A stretch of 34,713 nt of DNA. Source: Clostridia bacterium (GTDB lineage Bacteria; Bacillota; Clostridia; Christensenellales; Borkfalkiaceae). The translations under genes and the position numbers were made by a program. The stretch covers positions 1-34,713 of the forward strand of contig JAFQVL010000050.1 of NCBI GenBank assembly GCA_017408045.1, read 5' to 3'. A model generated the notes under the pieces. The model had not been told where the DNA came from. It ran no database searches and saw only the letters and a list, made by a program, of their open reading frames with translations. This document shows, in pieces, positions 21,257 through 30,242 of this stretch; the stretch's first letter is position 1; each line of letters starts with the position of its first letter.

Positions 21257-22315
21257 ATGTGGACGCAGGAAGAAAAATCTCTGCTTTGGCTGGATAGTTT
21301 CCCCTTAGAGCCTGCCTTCAAGCACAACCTACTTGCGGCGGCGGGTAGCGCCGTACGGCTGGTGAAACGGTTTGGGGACTTTTCGGGGCATTTTTCCGAC
21401 AAAGCGGTATTTTTTCGTATGCAGGAAACGCTGAAGGACGGCAGTTATTTTGCCGCTCTTGCAGCGCGGTTGGAAGAGGAAAAAATCGCCCCCGTATTTT
21501 TTGGCGGCGAGGACTATCCTGTGGGCTGGACTACGCTGACGGACGCGCCCGTATGTCTGTACGCAAAGGGCAAGTTGTCCCTCTTAAAAGAGAGAAAGTT
21601 TGCCGTCGTAGGCTCTCGAAGGACGACAGAGGGAGCGAAAAAGCTGGGTACAAGCATCGCCAAGGAACTGTGCGGGCCATTCGCGGTGGTTAGCGGCGCG
21701 GCAGACGGCGGCGACGAGGCGGCGCTGAAAGGCGGCTTGCTCGGTGGAAAGGCAATCTGCTTTTTAGCAGGTGGGTTTGGCTCTACCCCCAAAGAAAATC
21801 CCCTGTTGCCCTCGGTGGGAAAAGAGGGGTTGGTGGTTGCCGCTTGTCCGTTGGATACTCCCGTGAGAGTATATTCTTACGAGTACAGAAATAAGTTGCT
21901 TGCGGCGCTGTGCGAAGGCGTGTTGGTGCTGGGCGCGGCGAAAAAGAGCGGAGCGCTGATTACCGCAAAGTACGCAAAAGCCTTTCAAAAATCGGTTTTT
22001 GCCATTCCCTACGCTCCGTCGGTGGCGGCAGGCGAGGGGTGCAACGGGCTCATCAAGGAAGGGGCGTATTTGACGGAAACGGCAGGGGATATTCTCACCC
22101 GATACGGCTGCGAAAAGCCGCAAAGGGTCGCGCCCGTTTTAACGGAACTCGAACAAAAAATCGTAGACTTGCTGGCGGAAGTAGAGGAAATGCATATTTC
22201 CGAACTCTCCAATCGGCTGGGCGTGGCCACCTTTAAACTGACCGCAACGCTCGCCTCGTTGGAGGTCAAAGGGCTGGCGGTAAAAATCGGCGGAAACCGT
22301 TATTCTGCCGTGTAA
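21257..22315 (+). CDS. dprA: DNA processing protein DprA (Smf)
   Basis: DprA loads RecA on single-stranded DNA entering the cell and is found even in bacteria not known to be competent. The 352 residues have an N-terminal helical region, then the Rossmann-like domain with YPVGWTTLTDAPVCLYAKGKL, FAVVGSRRTTEGAKK and VVSGAADGGDEAALKGGLLGGKAICFLAGGF. The usual SGxARGID motif reads SGAADGGD, so the Arg is replaced and this protein is divergent. The C-terminal winged helix (LTELEQKIVDLLAEVEEMHISELSNRLGV) is present. It is coupled to the DUF1294 gene. Confidence 0.94.
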   Translation: MWTQEEKSLLWLDSFPLEPAFKHNLLAAAGSAVRLVKRFGDFSGHFSDKAVFFRMQETLKDGSYFAALAARLEEEKIAPVFFGGEDYPVGWTTLTDAPVCLYAKGKLSLLKERKFAVVGSRRTTEGAKKLGTSIAKELCGPFAVVSGAADGGDEAALKGGLLGGKAICFLAGGFGSTPKENPLLPSVGKEGLVVAACPLDTPVRVYSYEYRNKLLAALCEGVLVLGAAKKSGALITAKYAKAFQKSVFAIPYAPSVAAGEGCNGLIKEGAYLTETAGDILTRYGCEKPQRVAPVLTELEQKIVDLLAEVEEMHISELSNRLGVATFKLTATLASLEVKGLAVKIGGNRYSAV

Positions 22316-22320
22316 AGAAC

Positions 22321-22390
22321 GAGCAGAGGAAACTCTGCATACAAATGTTTAGTCCCCTGCGGCGCTTTGCATAAAGGCGTTTGCGGGAGG
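22321..22390 (+). other. Structured gap before topA (two hairpins)
   Basis: GCAGAG-GAAA-CTCTGC (22323-22338) is a perfect stem with a GNRA tetraloop. A second imperfect hairpin runs from CCCCTGCGGCGCTTT to AAAGGCGTTTGCGGG (about 22354-22387). Neither has a T tract. They may stabilise or regulate the dprA-topA transcript. Confidence 0.5.
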
Positions 22391-22424
22391 AAATATAGTC
22401 AATTCATGAAAAGAAGGAAAACGA

Positions 22425-24722
22425 ATGGATCTTATTATCGTTGAGTCGCCTTCCAAGGCGAAAACTATCGCAAAGTATTTGCAAGGCAAATACATCGTAC
22501 AAGCCTCCGCAGGTCATATCCGCGACCTGCCCGTACACTCTCTGGGTGTGGACATTCGAAACAACTACGAGCCGAAGTACGTCATCTCCGAAGGGAAAGA
22601 AGAAGTGGTTGCTCGTTTGACCGCCGCGATGAAAAAGGCGGGAAAAGTTTATCTCGCAACCGACCCTGATAGAGAAGGAGAGGCAATTTCTTGGCATCTG
22701 CAAACGGTGCTTGGGCTGGATGAAAACGAAAAAAACCGTATCGAATTTAACGAGGTTTCGCGTACCGCTATCGAGGCGGCGTTGCAAAATCCCCGTCAAA
22801 TCCATTACGGCTTGGTGGATGCCCAGCAGGCGCGCCGCGTGCTGGACCGCTTGGTAGGCTATAAGCTGTCCACCCTTTTGAACCATAAAATCATCGACGA
22901 ATCGGCAGACGGCAGACGCAGTCTTTCCGCCGGTAGAGTGCAATCGGTGGCGTTAAAACTCATCGTGGAAAGAGAACGGGAAATCACCGCTTTCAAGCCG
23001 GAAGAATACTGGAATTTGACCGTAGAGCTGGTCGATTTGAAAAGAGAGCACGCTCCTTTCAAGGCGATGCTGGAAAAGAAGGGCACGAAGAAATATAAGC
23101 CCTCTTCTAAGGCAGAGGCAGACGGCGTTTTGGCAACGCTTTCGGCGGGGAAATACGTCGTTTCCAAGGTGAAGAATGCGGTTGTGAAATCGCACGCGCC
23201 TGCGCCGTTTACGACGAGTACCCTGCAACAGGACGCCTCGGCAAAACTCGGCTTTGCCGCGCCCGACACGATGTCTTTGGCGCAGCACTTGTACGAAGGT
23301 ATGCAAACCTCGGGTGGGGATCACTTGGCGTTTATTACCTATATGAGAACGGACTCCGTTCGCGTTAGCGCAGACGCGCAAAAGAAGGCGTTGGCGCACA
23401 TTCGCGCGGTGTATGGCGATGCGTACGCCCCTGTAAAGCCCAACTATTATGCAACCAAAAAAGGGGCGCAGGACGCGCACGAGGCAATCCGTCCTATCGA
23501 CCTTTCGATGACCCCCGACAAGGCAAAGGGGTTGATTGACGCTCGTCATTATAAGCTGTATAAACTCATCTACGAACGCTTTTTGGCGTCGCAGATGTCT
23601 GAGGCGGTATACAACAGCGCGCAGATGGAAATCGATAACAGCGGCTACGTCTTTAAGGCAAGCGGTAGGGTGCTGAAATTCCCCGGCTTTACGGCGGTGT
23701 ACCAAGACTTCTCGCAAAAGAGCGACGAGGACGGCGTTGACACCTCTAAGCTTTTGCCGCAGCTGTCCGAGGGGGACGAGGTGGCGAAAAAGGATATGAA
23801 AGCAGAGCAGAAATTTACCAAGCCGCCTCTGCGCTATACGGACGCAACGCTTGTCAAGATGATGGAAGAAAAGGGGATCGGCAGACCTTCTACTTACGCG
23901 ACCATCATCGCAAAACTCAACCAAAAATACGTGCGGAAAGAGGGCAAGTACATGCTGCCCAACCTCATTTCCTACGAGGTGGTGGATATGCTGGCGCAAT
24001 GCTTTGCGGACATTATGGACATCGGGTTCACCGCAGAGATGGAAACCAAACTGGACGGTATTGAAGAGGGTGGCGACTGGCAGGCGCTCATCGGCGGTTT
24101 CTATCCTGAATTTGAAAAGAACCTGCGTGCGGCATCTTCCTACGGCGACGAGCGCACGGACGAGATCTGCGAAAAGTGCGGCAGCGTGATGATACGCCGT
24201 ACCAGCAAGTTCGGGAAGTATCTGGCTTGCTCGAACTATCCCGACTGCCAGAACATCGTCAGCGAAATCCAGCAGGAAATTTCTGCCGTACAATGCCCGA
24301 AATGCGGGGAGAATATGGTGGTAAAGAGTGGGAAATTCGGCAAGTTCTTGGCTTGCCCGAGTTATCCTGACTGTAAGACTACGCTGCCGATGCCCGAGGA
24401 CGGCGCGCCCAAAACGGTGGGCAAATGCCCCGAATGTGGCGCGGCGATGACCGAGCGAAAATCCAAACGCGGTAAAATCTATTACAGTTGTCTTGGCTAT
24501 CCCGATTGCAAATTTATGAGTTGGGATATCCCCACGGGAGAGAAGTGCCCCGATTGCGGCTCGGCAATGGTGAAGGCGGGCAAGGGGGCGAAATGCTCGA
24601 ATAAGGACTGTAAGACCAACCGCGCGACGAGAAGGGTTTTCCAAAATACCGAGCCGACCGACTTCCCTCCTGCGGCGGAAGAACCGCCCGTCTACGACGA
24701 TTATTACGGGCAGGAGGATTAA
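22425..24722 (+). CDS. topA: DNA topoisomerase I (type IA)
   Basis: TopA relaxes negative supercoils. The 765 residues open with the TOPRIM domain (LIIVESPSKAKTIAKYL, then ATDPDREGEAISWHL). The catalytic tyrosine is Tyr306 in FITYMRTDSVRVS, preceded by APFTTSTLQQDAS. EKGIGRPSTYATII is also present. The C-terminus has four cysteine-rich zinc ribbons of the topoisomerase repeat type: CEKCGSVMIRRTSKFGKYLACSNYPDC, then repeats at about 640, 680 and 720. The last one is reduced. It lies 109 bases after dprA. ATG follows AAAAGAAGGAAAACG. Confidence 0.97.
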   Translation: MDLIIVESPSKAKTIAKYLQGKYIVQASAGHIRDLPVHSLGVDIRNNYEPKYVISEGKEEVVARLTAAMKKAGKVYLATDPDREGEAISWHLQTVLGLDENEKNRIEFNEVSRTAIEAALQNPRQIHYGLVDAQQARRVLDRLVGYKLSTLLNHKIIDESADGRRSLSAGRVQSVALKLIVEREREITAFKPEEYWNLTVELVDLKREHAPFKAMLEKKGTKKYKPSSKAEADGVLATLSAGKYVVSKVKNAVVKSHAPAPFTTSTLQQDASAKLGFAAPDTMSLAQHLYEGMQTSGGDHLAFITYMRTDSVRVSADAQKKALAHIRAVYGDAYAPVKPNYYATKKGAQDAHEAIRPIDLSMTPDKAKGLIDARHYKLYKLIYERFLASQMSEAVYNSAQMEIDNSGYVFKASGRVLKFPGFTAVYQDFSQKSDEDGVDTSKLLPQLSEGDEVAKKDMKAEQKFTKPPLRYTDATLVKMMEEKGIGRPSTYATIIAKLNQKYVRKEGKYMLPNLISYEVVDMLAQCFADIMDIGFTAEMETKLDGIEEGGDWQALIGGFYPEFEKNLRAASSYGDERTDEICEKCGSVMIRRTSKFGKYLACSNYPDCQNIVSEIQQEISAVQCPKCGENMVVKSGKFGKFLACPSYPDCKTTLPMPEDGAPKTVGKCPECGAAMTERKSKRGKIYYSCLGYPDCKFMSWDIPTGEKCPDCGSAMVKAGKGAKCSNKDCKTNRATRRVFQNTEPTDFPPAAEEPPVYDDYYGQED

Positions 24723-24725
24723 ACG

Positions 24726-26054
24726 ATGCCCAAGGTAATCATTATAGGCGCAGGGCTGGCTGGCAGCGAGGCGGCGTATTACCTTGCAACGCGTGGGATT
24801 TCCGTGCGGCTTATCGAAATGAAACCGAAAAAGCGTACGCCTGCGCATACGGGCGACGGCTTTGGCGAGCTGGTTTGCTCCAACTCCTTAAAGAGCGACG
24901 ATAAGTATGCAAATGCGTGCGGATTGCTCAAAGAAGAAATGCGGATTTTAGGGTCGCTTACGATGCAGGCGGCAGACGCTACGCGCGTACCTGCCGGCGC
25001 GGCGCTTGCGGTGGATAGAGAGCAATTTTCTGCCTATATCACCGAAAAATTAAAGGCATTACCGAATATCGAAATCGTGGAAGAAGAGGCGCTTTGCGTG
25101 CCTATCCCTGAGGTGGACGGGAAAGAGTACGTCATCGTGGCTACCGGTCCTTTGACGGCAGACGCTTTGAGCGAGGATATCGCAAGGCTGACGGGTGGGG
25201 GCTTGCATTTTTACGACGCCTCTGCGCCCATCGTTGCGGCGGACAGCGTGGATATGTCCTGCGCGTTTACGGGGGACAGATACGGCAAGGGAACGGGCGA
25301 TTATATCAACTGCCCGATGACGAAAGAGGAATATTACACCTTTGTGGACGAACTACTTGCTGCGGAAAAGGCGCACTTGCACGAGTTTGAAAAGCGAGAG
25401 ATTTTCGAGGGCTGTATGCCGATTGAAGTGATGGCGTCGCGCGGCAGAGATACTCTGCGGTACGGCACTTTAAAGCCCATAGGGCTTTACGGCGAGGACG
25501 GCGTTCGTCCGTATGCGGTGTTGCAGCTTAGAAAAGAAACGGCAAGCGGAGAAACCTACAACCTCGTTGGCTGTCAAACCAACCTGAAATTTCCTGAACA
25601 AAAACGGGTGTTTTCCTTGATACCTGCCCTCAAAAACGCAGAGTACCTTCGCTACGGCGTGATGCACAGAAACACCTACATACAATCCCCCGATGTTTTA
25701 AATCGCAATTTTTCGTTTAAGAATAATCAAAGGCTGTTTTTTGCAGGGCAAATTACGGGCGTAGAAGGGTATGTGGAGAGCGCGGCAAGCGGCTTGTTGG
25801 CGGCGCTGCATATCGCAGACGAGATTTTGGGGCGGCCTGCCCGTGTCTTTGACGAACGCACGATGTGCGGAGCGTTGGAAACGCATATTTCTACCCCCGT
25901 GAAGAACTTTCAGCCGATGAACGCAAACTACGGGATACTCACCCCGCTGTCTTTGCGGATTCGGGACAAGAAAGAACGGTATCGGGCGCTCTCTGAGCGT
26001 GCCTTGGAAATTGTACGGACGGAAAAAGAAAAGGAGAACGGAAATGGAATTTAG
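24726..26054 (+). CDS. trmFO: Folate/FAD-dependent tRNA (uracil-54-C5)-methyltransferase
   Basis: TrmFO makes ribothymidine at tRNA position 54 using methylenetetrahydrofolate and FADH2. The 442 residues start with the FAD-binding VIIIGAGLAGSEAAYYLATRG. The conserved TPAHTGDGFGELVCSNSLKSD (catalytic Cys near residue 53), RVPAGAALAVDREQF, GCMPIEVMASRGRDTLRYG with the second Cys, and FFAGQITGVEGYVESAASGL follow. AGGAGGATTAAACG precedes the ATG. It begins 3 bases after topA and overlaps hslV by 11 bases. Confidence 0.96.
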   Translation: MPKVIIIGAGLAGSEAAYYLATRGISVRLIEMKPKKRTPAHTGDGFGELVCSNSLKSDDKYANACGLLKEEMRILGSLTMQAADATRVPAGAALAVDREQFSAYITEKLKALPNIEIVEEEALCVPIPEVDGKEYVIVATGPLTADALSEDIARLTGGGLHFYDASAPIVAADSVDMSCAFTGDRYGKGTGDYINCPMTKEEYYTFVDELLAAEKAHLHEFEKREIFEGCMPIEVMASRGRDTLRYGTLKPIGLYGEDGVRPYAVLQLRKETASGETYNLVGCQTNLKFPEQKRVFSLIPALKNAEYLRYGVMHRNTYIQSPDVLNRNFSFKNNQRLFFAGQITGVEGYVESAASGLLAALHIADEILGRPARVFDERTMCGALETHISTPVKNFQPMNANYGILTPLSLRIRDKKERYRALSERALEIVRTEKEKENGNGI

Positions 26055-26595
26055 AGGAACGACGATTTGCGCCGTCAAAAAGGACGGTATTACGGCGATT
26101 GCCGGCGACGGTCAAGTGACGATGGGCGAATCGGTCATTTTTAAGAACACGGCGGTCAAGGTGCGCCGTATCTACGGCGGCAAGGTGATTTTGGGCTTTG
26201 CAGGTTCGGTTACCGACGCCTTTGCGCTGACCGAACGCTTTGAGGAGATGCTGAACAAGTTTTCGGGCAACTTGATGCGCTCTGCGGTGGAGCTTGCGGA
26301 GCTGTGGCGCAGCGATAAAATCGGCAGAAAGCTGGACGCGATGATGATTACGGCAGACGAGAATACGCTGCTCATTCTTTCGGGGACGGGCGAGGTCATC
26401 GAACCCGACGAAGGGGTTTGCGCTATCGGCAGCGGCGGCAATTACGCTTTGGCGGCGGCGCGCGCTCTGTATCAGGAAACGGACTACAATGCGCCCACGA
26501 TTGCGAAAAAAGCGTTGAAGATTGCATCGGAAATCTGCGTGTTTACCAACGATAACATTCGCTTGGAAACGGTGGGTGAAAAGGAGGATAAGTAA
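26044..26595 (+). CDS. hslV: ATP-dependent protease subunit HslV (ClpQ)
   Basis: HslV is the proteolytic dodecamer that works with HslU. ATG 26044 follows AAAGGAGAACGGAA and gives 183 residues. The N-terminus reads MEFRGTTI, so the catalytic threonine would be Thr6 after removal of a five-residue leader, as in Thermotoga-type HslV. AIAGDGQVTMG and AIGSGGNYALAAARAL are the family motifs. It overlaps the end of trmFO, and hslU starts 3 bases later. xerC, often found between trmFO and hslV, is absent. Confidence 0.96.
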   Translation: MEFRGTTICAVKKDGITAIAGDGQVTMGESVIFKNTAVKVRRIYGGKVILGFAGSVTDAFALTERFEEMLNKFSGNLMRSAVELAELWRSDKIGRKLDAMMITADENTLLILSGTGEVIEPDEGVCAIGSGGNYALAAARALYQETDYNAPTIAKKALKIASEICVFTNDNIRLETVGEKEDK

Positions 26596-26597
26596 AG

Positions 26598-27905
26598 ATG
26601 GATTACTCTCCTAAACAGATTGTAAGACAGTTAGATAAATATATCATCGGGCAGGACGACGCCAAAAAAGCGGTGGCGATTGCGCTGAGAAATCGTTATA
26701 GAAGAAGTCAGCTCCCCGACGAGGTTCGCGAGGAAATCACCCCGAAGAACATCATTATGAAAGGGCCTACGGGGGTTGGTAAGACGGAGATTGCTCGCCG
26801 CCTTGCAAGGTTGGTGAAAGCCCCCTTCGTCAAGGTCGAGGCGACGAAATACACCGAAGTCGGCTACGTTGGCAAAGACGTAGAGGGCATGGTGCGCGAC
26901 CTTGCAGAATGTGCATACCGCCTTGTTAAAGCGGAAAAGCAGGAAGAAGTCAAGGCAAAGGCAACCGCCAGCGTTGAGAAAAAGCTAGTCAAAATCTTGG
27001 CAGATCTTCGTAAATCCGACCGCGGCGATAGAAAGCAAGAGGAATTCGAGGCGGAGCTTTTGGACAGCCTCAGAAAGGGCTACTTTGATAACACGACGGT
27101 GGAAATCGAGGTGGCGGATACTCCCAAGGAAATGGAATTGCCCACGGGCGGCGCGACGATTGCGATCGGCAGTATCTTTGGGGATATGTTCCCTCAAAAG
27201 AAGAAAAAACGCAAGGTCAGCGTGAAAGAGGCGATGGGCTTATTCCTTGCGGAAGAAGCGGAAAAGCTGGTGGATGACGATGCGGTCAAGGAAGAGGCGA
27301 TTCGCCGTGCGGAAAACGACGGCATTATCTTCATTGACGAGATTGATAAGATTGCAGGCAAGGGCAACCGTGGGGGCGTAGACGTGTCCCGTGAAGGGGT
27401 GCAGAGGGATATTCTCCCCATCGTCGAGGGCAGCACGGTCGTCACTAAGTACGGGCCGATGAAAACGGACTTTATCCTCTTTATTGCGGCAGGCGCGTTC
27501 CACGTGGCGGCGGTAGAGGACTTGATTCCCGAATTGCAGGGTCGTTTCCCCGTGTCGGTAGAGCTGAAAAGCTTGACGAAAAACGACTTCGTGCGCATCT
27601 TGACGGAAACGGAAAATTCCCTGGTGTTCCAGTACACCAAATTGCTCAGCGTGGACAACGTGCAGTTAGAATTTGATGAGAGCGCTATCGAGCGTATCGC
27701 GGAAATTTCCGTCGAGCTGAACGCAGGCAGCGAGGACATCGGCGCGCGCCGTCTGCATACGGTCATGGAATATCTTTTAGAGGAGATTTCCTTCAACGCC
27801 AGCGGCGACCACCCCGTAGTCGAGCTGCATATCGACAAGGCGTACGTGGACGAGCATTTGGCGAAACTGACAGGCGATAGAAACTTGAAGAAGTACGTCT
27901 TATAA
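26598..27905 (+). CDS. hslU: ATP-dependent protease ATPase subunit HslU (ClpY)
   Basis: HslU is the AAA+ unfoldase of the HslUV protease. The 435 residues show YIIGQDDAKKAVAIALRNRYRR, the Walker A GPTGVGKTEIARRLA near residue 56, and VEATKYTEVGYVGKDVE (pore loop GYVG). An intermediate domain of about residues 110-240 is rich in Lys/Glu. The Walker B IIFIDEIDK is near residue 248, and sensor motifs run to GARRLHTVMEYLLEEISF. The C-terminal NLKKYVL supplies the HslV-activating tail. codY does not follow; a palindromic repeat does. Confidence 0.97.
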   Translation: MDYSPKQIVRQLDKYIIGQDDAKKAVAIALRNRYRRSQLPDEVREEITPKNIIMKGPTGVGKTEIARRLARLVKAPFVKVEATKYTEVGYVGKDVEGMVRDLAECAYRLVKAEKQEEVKAKATASVEKKLVKILADLRKSDRGDRKQEEFEAELLDSLRKGYFDNTTVEIEVADTPKEMELPTGGATIAIGSIFGDMFPQKKKKRKVSVKEAMGLFLAEEAEKLVDDDAVKEEAIRRAENDGIIFIDEIDKIAGKGNRGGVDVSREGVQRDILPIVEGSTVVTKYGPMKTDFILFIAAGAFHVAAVEDLIPELQGRFPVSVELKSLTKNDFVRILTETENSLVFQYTKLLSVDNVQLEFDESAIERIAEISVELNAGSEDIGARRLHTVMEYLLEEISFNASGDHPVVELHIDKAYVDEHLAKLTGDRNLKKYVL

Positions 27906-27909
27906 CCGT

Positions 27910-28012
27910 CGAAATACGGCGTTGCGTTGTGGCAACCTTCGGTTGTTTACACTTTAGTAAACTCCCTCAGGTTTTCCTCACGCGCCTTGTCTTTCTCGGT
28001 TCTAAGCCGCAC
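27910..28012 (+). repeat. Palindromic dispersed element, copy C
   Basis: The core GGCAACCTTCGGTTGTTTAC...GTAAACTCCCTCAGGTTTTCC matches copy B almost base for base, and CCTTGTCTT links it to copy A. GTTTAC-ACTTTA-GTAAAC (27946-27963) is the central hairpin. The outer arms are less complementary than in A and B, so this copy may be decayed. It fills the hslU-hisS gap. No T-box was found before hisS. Confidence 0.75.
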
Positions 28013-28060
28013 TGACAGGTATGAATCATTATCATCGAAATACAATAAAGGAAAAAACTT

Positions 28061-29314
28061 ATGATTAACATCCCCAAGGGCACGAAGGACGTTCTGCCCG
28101 CAGAATCGTATAAATGGCAATTTGTGGAGCGTGTAGCCCGTGAAGTGGCGGCTTCCTTTAACGTAAAGGAAATCCGCACCCCGACATTTGAGGCAACCGA
28201 GCTGTTCCAGCGCGGCGTGGGCAACACGACGGACATTGTCAACAAGGAAATGTACACCTTCTTGGATAAGGGCAACCGTTCGATGACCTTAAAGCCAGAG
28301 GGCACGGCAGGCGTCGGGCGTGCGTTTATCGAAAACGGGCTGCAGGGCGGCGTATTGCCCCTCAAAATGTTCTACATTACCCCTGCGTTCCGCTACGAAA
28401 GACCGCAGGCAGGCAGATTGCGTGAATTTCATCAATTCGGCGTAGAGCTGTTTGGCGCAAAGGGCGCGGAGATGGACGCCGAGGCGATTATGATCGCGAA
28501 TACCCTCTTGAAAAAGTTGGGGATTTCCGTTAGCTTGAAGCTGAATTCTATCGGCTGCCCCGAATGTAGAAAGCGTTATAACGAGGCGTTGAAGGCGTTT
28601 TTTGCTCCGCATATCGAGGCGCTTTGCTACGATTGCAAAACTCGTTTTGAAAAGAACCCTTTGCGGCTTTTGGACTGCAAGGAAGAGGCTTGTAAGAAAA
28701 TCAATGCGGCAGCGCCGTCGATTTTGGAATACCTCTGTGAGGATTGCGCGCAGCATTTTGAAAAGGTGAAGGAATACCTCGAAATCGCAGGCGTGGAATA
28801 CGAAATTGACGAACGCATTGTGCGCGGTTTGGATTACTACACCCGTACCGTGTTCGAGTTCGTGGCAAGCGGCATCGGTGCGCAGGGCACGGTTTGCGCA
28901 GGCGGCAGATACGACGGCTTGATTGAGGAGCTTGGCGGCAAGAGCGTTCCTGCCGTGGGCTTTGCGGCAGGGTTGGAGCGGTTGCTCATCGTGATGGAAC
29001 AATGCGGCGCGGAAATTCCGCAGCCGAAAACGCCCACCGTGTACTTTGCGGGCATGGACGAGCAGAGCCGTAAACAATGCTTCCGCTTGTGTACGCAATT
29101 GCGTGCGGCAGGGGTGTTGGCGGAAATCGACCAAATGGAGCGTTCTATCAAGGCGCAGTTCAAATATGCAGACAAGTTGGGCGTGCAATACGTTGCCGTC
29201 ATCGGCGAGAGTGAACTTGCCGACGGGGCGATGAACGTGAAAAATATGGCGACGGGCGAGAGCGAAAAGGTGGCTTTTGAAGCCGCTGTGGAATATTTTT
29301 CGAAAAATCAATAA
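28061..29314 (+). CDS. hisS: Histidyl-tRNA synthetase
   Basis: HisRS charges tRNA-His and is a class II synthetase dimer. The 417 residues begin INIPKGTKDVLP (motif 1 region). Motif 2 is ITPAFRYERPQAGRLREFHQFGVE, the histidine-specific loops are ERIVRGLDYYTRTVFEF and GGRYDGLIEELGG, and motif 3 is VGFAAGLERLL. The C-terminal anticodon-binding domain is at about 325-410. An inserted four-cysteine set (CPEC, CYDC, CKEEAC, CEDC) between motifs 2 and 3 probably binds zinc, as in some bacterial HisRS. AATAAAGGAAAAAACTT precedes the ATG. Confidence 0.97.
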   Translation: MINIPKGTKDVLPAESYKWQFVERVAREVAASFNVKEIRTPTFEATELFQRGVGNTTDIVNKEMYTFLDKGNRSMTLKPEGTAGVGRAFIENGLQGGVLPLKMFYITPAFRYERPQAGRLREFHQFGVELFGAKGAEMDAEAIMIANTLLKKLGISVSLKLNSIGCPECRKRYNEALKAFFAPHIEALCYDCKTRFEKNPLRLLDCKEEACKKINAAAPSILEYLCEDCAQHFEKVKEYLEIAGVEYEIDERIVRGLDYYTRTVFEFVASGIGAQGTVCAGGRYDGLIEELGGKSVPAVGFAAGLERLLIVMEQCGAEIPQPKTPTVYFAGMDEQSRKQCFRLCTQLRAAGVLAEIDQMERSIKAQFKYADKLGVQYVAVIGESELADGAMNVKNMATGESEKVAFEAAVEYFSKNQ

Positions 29315-29338
29315 ATACTATCGACGGAGGAAACGAGA

Positions 29339-29653
29339 ATGAAAACGGTAAATAGTCAAGAATTGAAGGATTTGATTGCGGTATCGGAAGTCCCTGTATT
29401 CGTGGATTTTTCCGCGACGTGGTGTGGACCTTGCAGAATGCTTGCGCCCATTTTAGAGGAGCTTTCGGAACGCTACGCAGGCAAGGCTGTGTTCGTCAAG
29501 GTGGACGTAGACGACAGCCGTGAGGCGGCTATCGAGCACGGCATTACGAATATCCCCAACGTGATTGCGTTCAAGGACGGCAAAGCGGTGGCAAACCAGT
29601 TGGGCTTTGTTCCCGAGGAACAGACCGAAGCATTTATCAAAAGCATATTGTAA
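29339..29653 (+). CDS. trxA: Thioredoxin
   Basis: This is a cytosolic dithiol-disulfide oxidoreductase. The 104 residues have the active site ATWCGPCRM (Cys29, Cys32), VKVDVDDSREAAIEHGITNIPN with the cis-proline, and FKDGKAVANQLGF. The resolving motif is canonical. CGACGGAGGAAACGAGA precedes the ATG, 24 bases after hisS, and a strong terminator follows. No thioredoxin reductase is in the window. Confidence 0.96.
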   Translation: MKTVNSQELKDLIAVSEVPVFVDFSATWCGPCRMLAPILEELSERYAGKAVFVKVDVDDSREAAIEHGITNIPNVIAFKDGKAVANQLGFVPEEQTEAFIKSIL

Positions 29654-29657
29654 TGGC

Positions 29658-29690
29658 AAAAGCGGCTTGTAAGCAGCAAGCCGCTTTTTT
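29658..29690 (+). terminator. Intrinsic terminator after trxA
   Basis: AAAAGCGGCTTG (29658-29669) pairs with CAAGCCGCTTTT (29677-29688) around TAAGCAG; further T residues follow. Confidence 0.93.
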
Positions 29691-29718
29691 AGTGAATGAA
29701 AACTTTCACCTTAACCAA

Positions 29719-29754
29719 AAAATACCCCCGACGGAATTGCCGTCGGGGGGTTTT
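29719..29754. terminator. Bidirectional terminator hairpin, copy 1
   Basis: CCCCCGACGG (29725-29734) pairs with CCGTCGGGGG (29740-29749). A runs lie on the left and TTTT on the right. It serves the minus-strand lipoprotein gene and duplicates the hairpin at 30831-30853. Confidence 0.9.
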
Positions 29755-29764
29755 GTAAAATGCA

Positions 29765-30157
29765 TTATTTTTTAAGACTGATGGTTGTTCCATCCATATC
29801 AAGCGTAATGGTTTTGCCGTCAAAGACACAAGTTTGAGATTCTCCAAACATAAGCTCAATATTCTTGCTATCAACCATTTTCCATGTGCCAGTAAGGGTT
29901 TCTTCCCCATCAGAATTGATCTTTAAAGTTGCCGTACCGTCTGCATTGAGGGTGAGAACCATAAAATCTTCCGACAGGGTCATCATTCCCATAAATTTTT
30001 CCCCTGCCTCTAATTCAACCAGGATTCCATTTTCAGTATAGCTCATTTTGCTAAACTTGTAAGTACCCTCTGCCTTTGCACAACCACAGAAAAGGCAGCA
30101 AATACAAAAAATAATACCTACTGCAATTGCATTAAAAAATCTTTTTGTTCTTGTCAT
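29765..30157 (-). CDS. Putative lipoprotein with a lipocalin-like beta domain
   Basis: This is a 130-residue exported protein of unknown function. A basic N-terminus and a hydrophobic cysteine-rich stretch end in LFCGCAKAEG, so Cys26 or a neighbour may carry lipid; the lipobox is not perfect. The rest alternates GTYKFSKM, FMGMMTLSEDFMVLTLNADGTATLKI, LTGTWKMVD and FDGKTITLDMDGTTISLKK. This is the beta-strand pattern of small lipocalin-like proteins of Clostridia. Its codons are more AT-rich than those of neighbours, which suggests transfer. GGAGGTGTTCT precedes the ATG. It is divergent from an XRE regulator. Confidence 0.85.
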   Translation of the reverse strand: MTRTKRFFNAIAVGIIFCICCLFCGCAKAEGTYKFSKMSYTENGILVELEAGEKFMGMMTLSEDFMVLTLNADGTATLKINSDGEETLTGTWKMVDSKNIELMFGESQTCVFDGKTITLDMDGTTISLKK

Positions 30158-30185
30158 AGAACACCTCCAAATAGTTTGTAAGTAT

Positions 30186-30214
30186 ATTATAATTCATATT
30201 TTATGAATTGTCAA
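30186..30214 (-). promoter_or_regulatory. Consensus promoter whose spacer is a perfect palindrome (lipoprotein gene operator)
   Basis: On the minus strand, TTGACA (complement of 30209-30214) and TATAAT (complement of 30186-30191) are separated by exactly 17 bases. Those bases, ATTCATAAAATATGAAT, form a perfect 7-3-7 inverted repeat. Including flanking bases it is AATTCATATTTTATGAATT on the plus strand (30191-30209). A bound repressor would cover both hexamers. The adjacent XRE protein is the likely ligand. Confidence 0.88.
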
Positions 30215-30242
30215 GAATATAACGATAAAAAATTTATATAAT

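Noticed and set aside
22953..24848. Long antisense open frame of 631 codons opposite topA
   Set aside because: It mirrors the codon bias of topA, has no ribosome binding site and no recognisable domain.
27906..28060. T-box riboswitch before hisS
   Set aside because: No T-box sequence of the AGGGTGGNACCGCG type and no specifier stem; the gap is filled by a palindromic element.
28289..29311. Antisense open frame of 340 codons opposite hisS
   Set aside because: Shadow of hisS; composition only.
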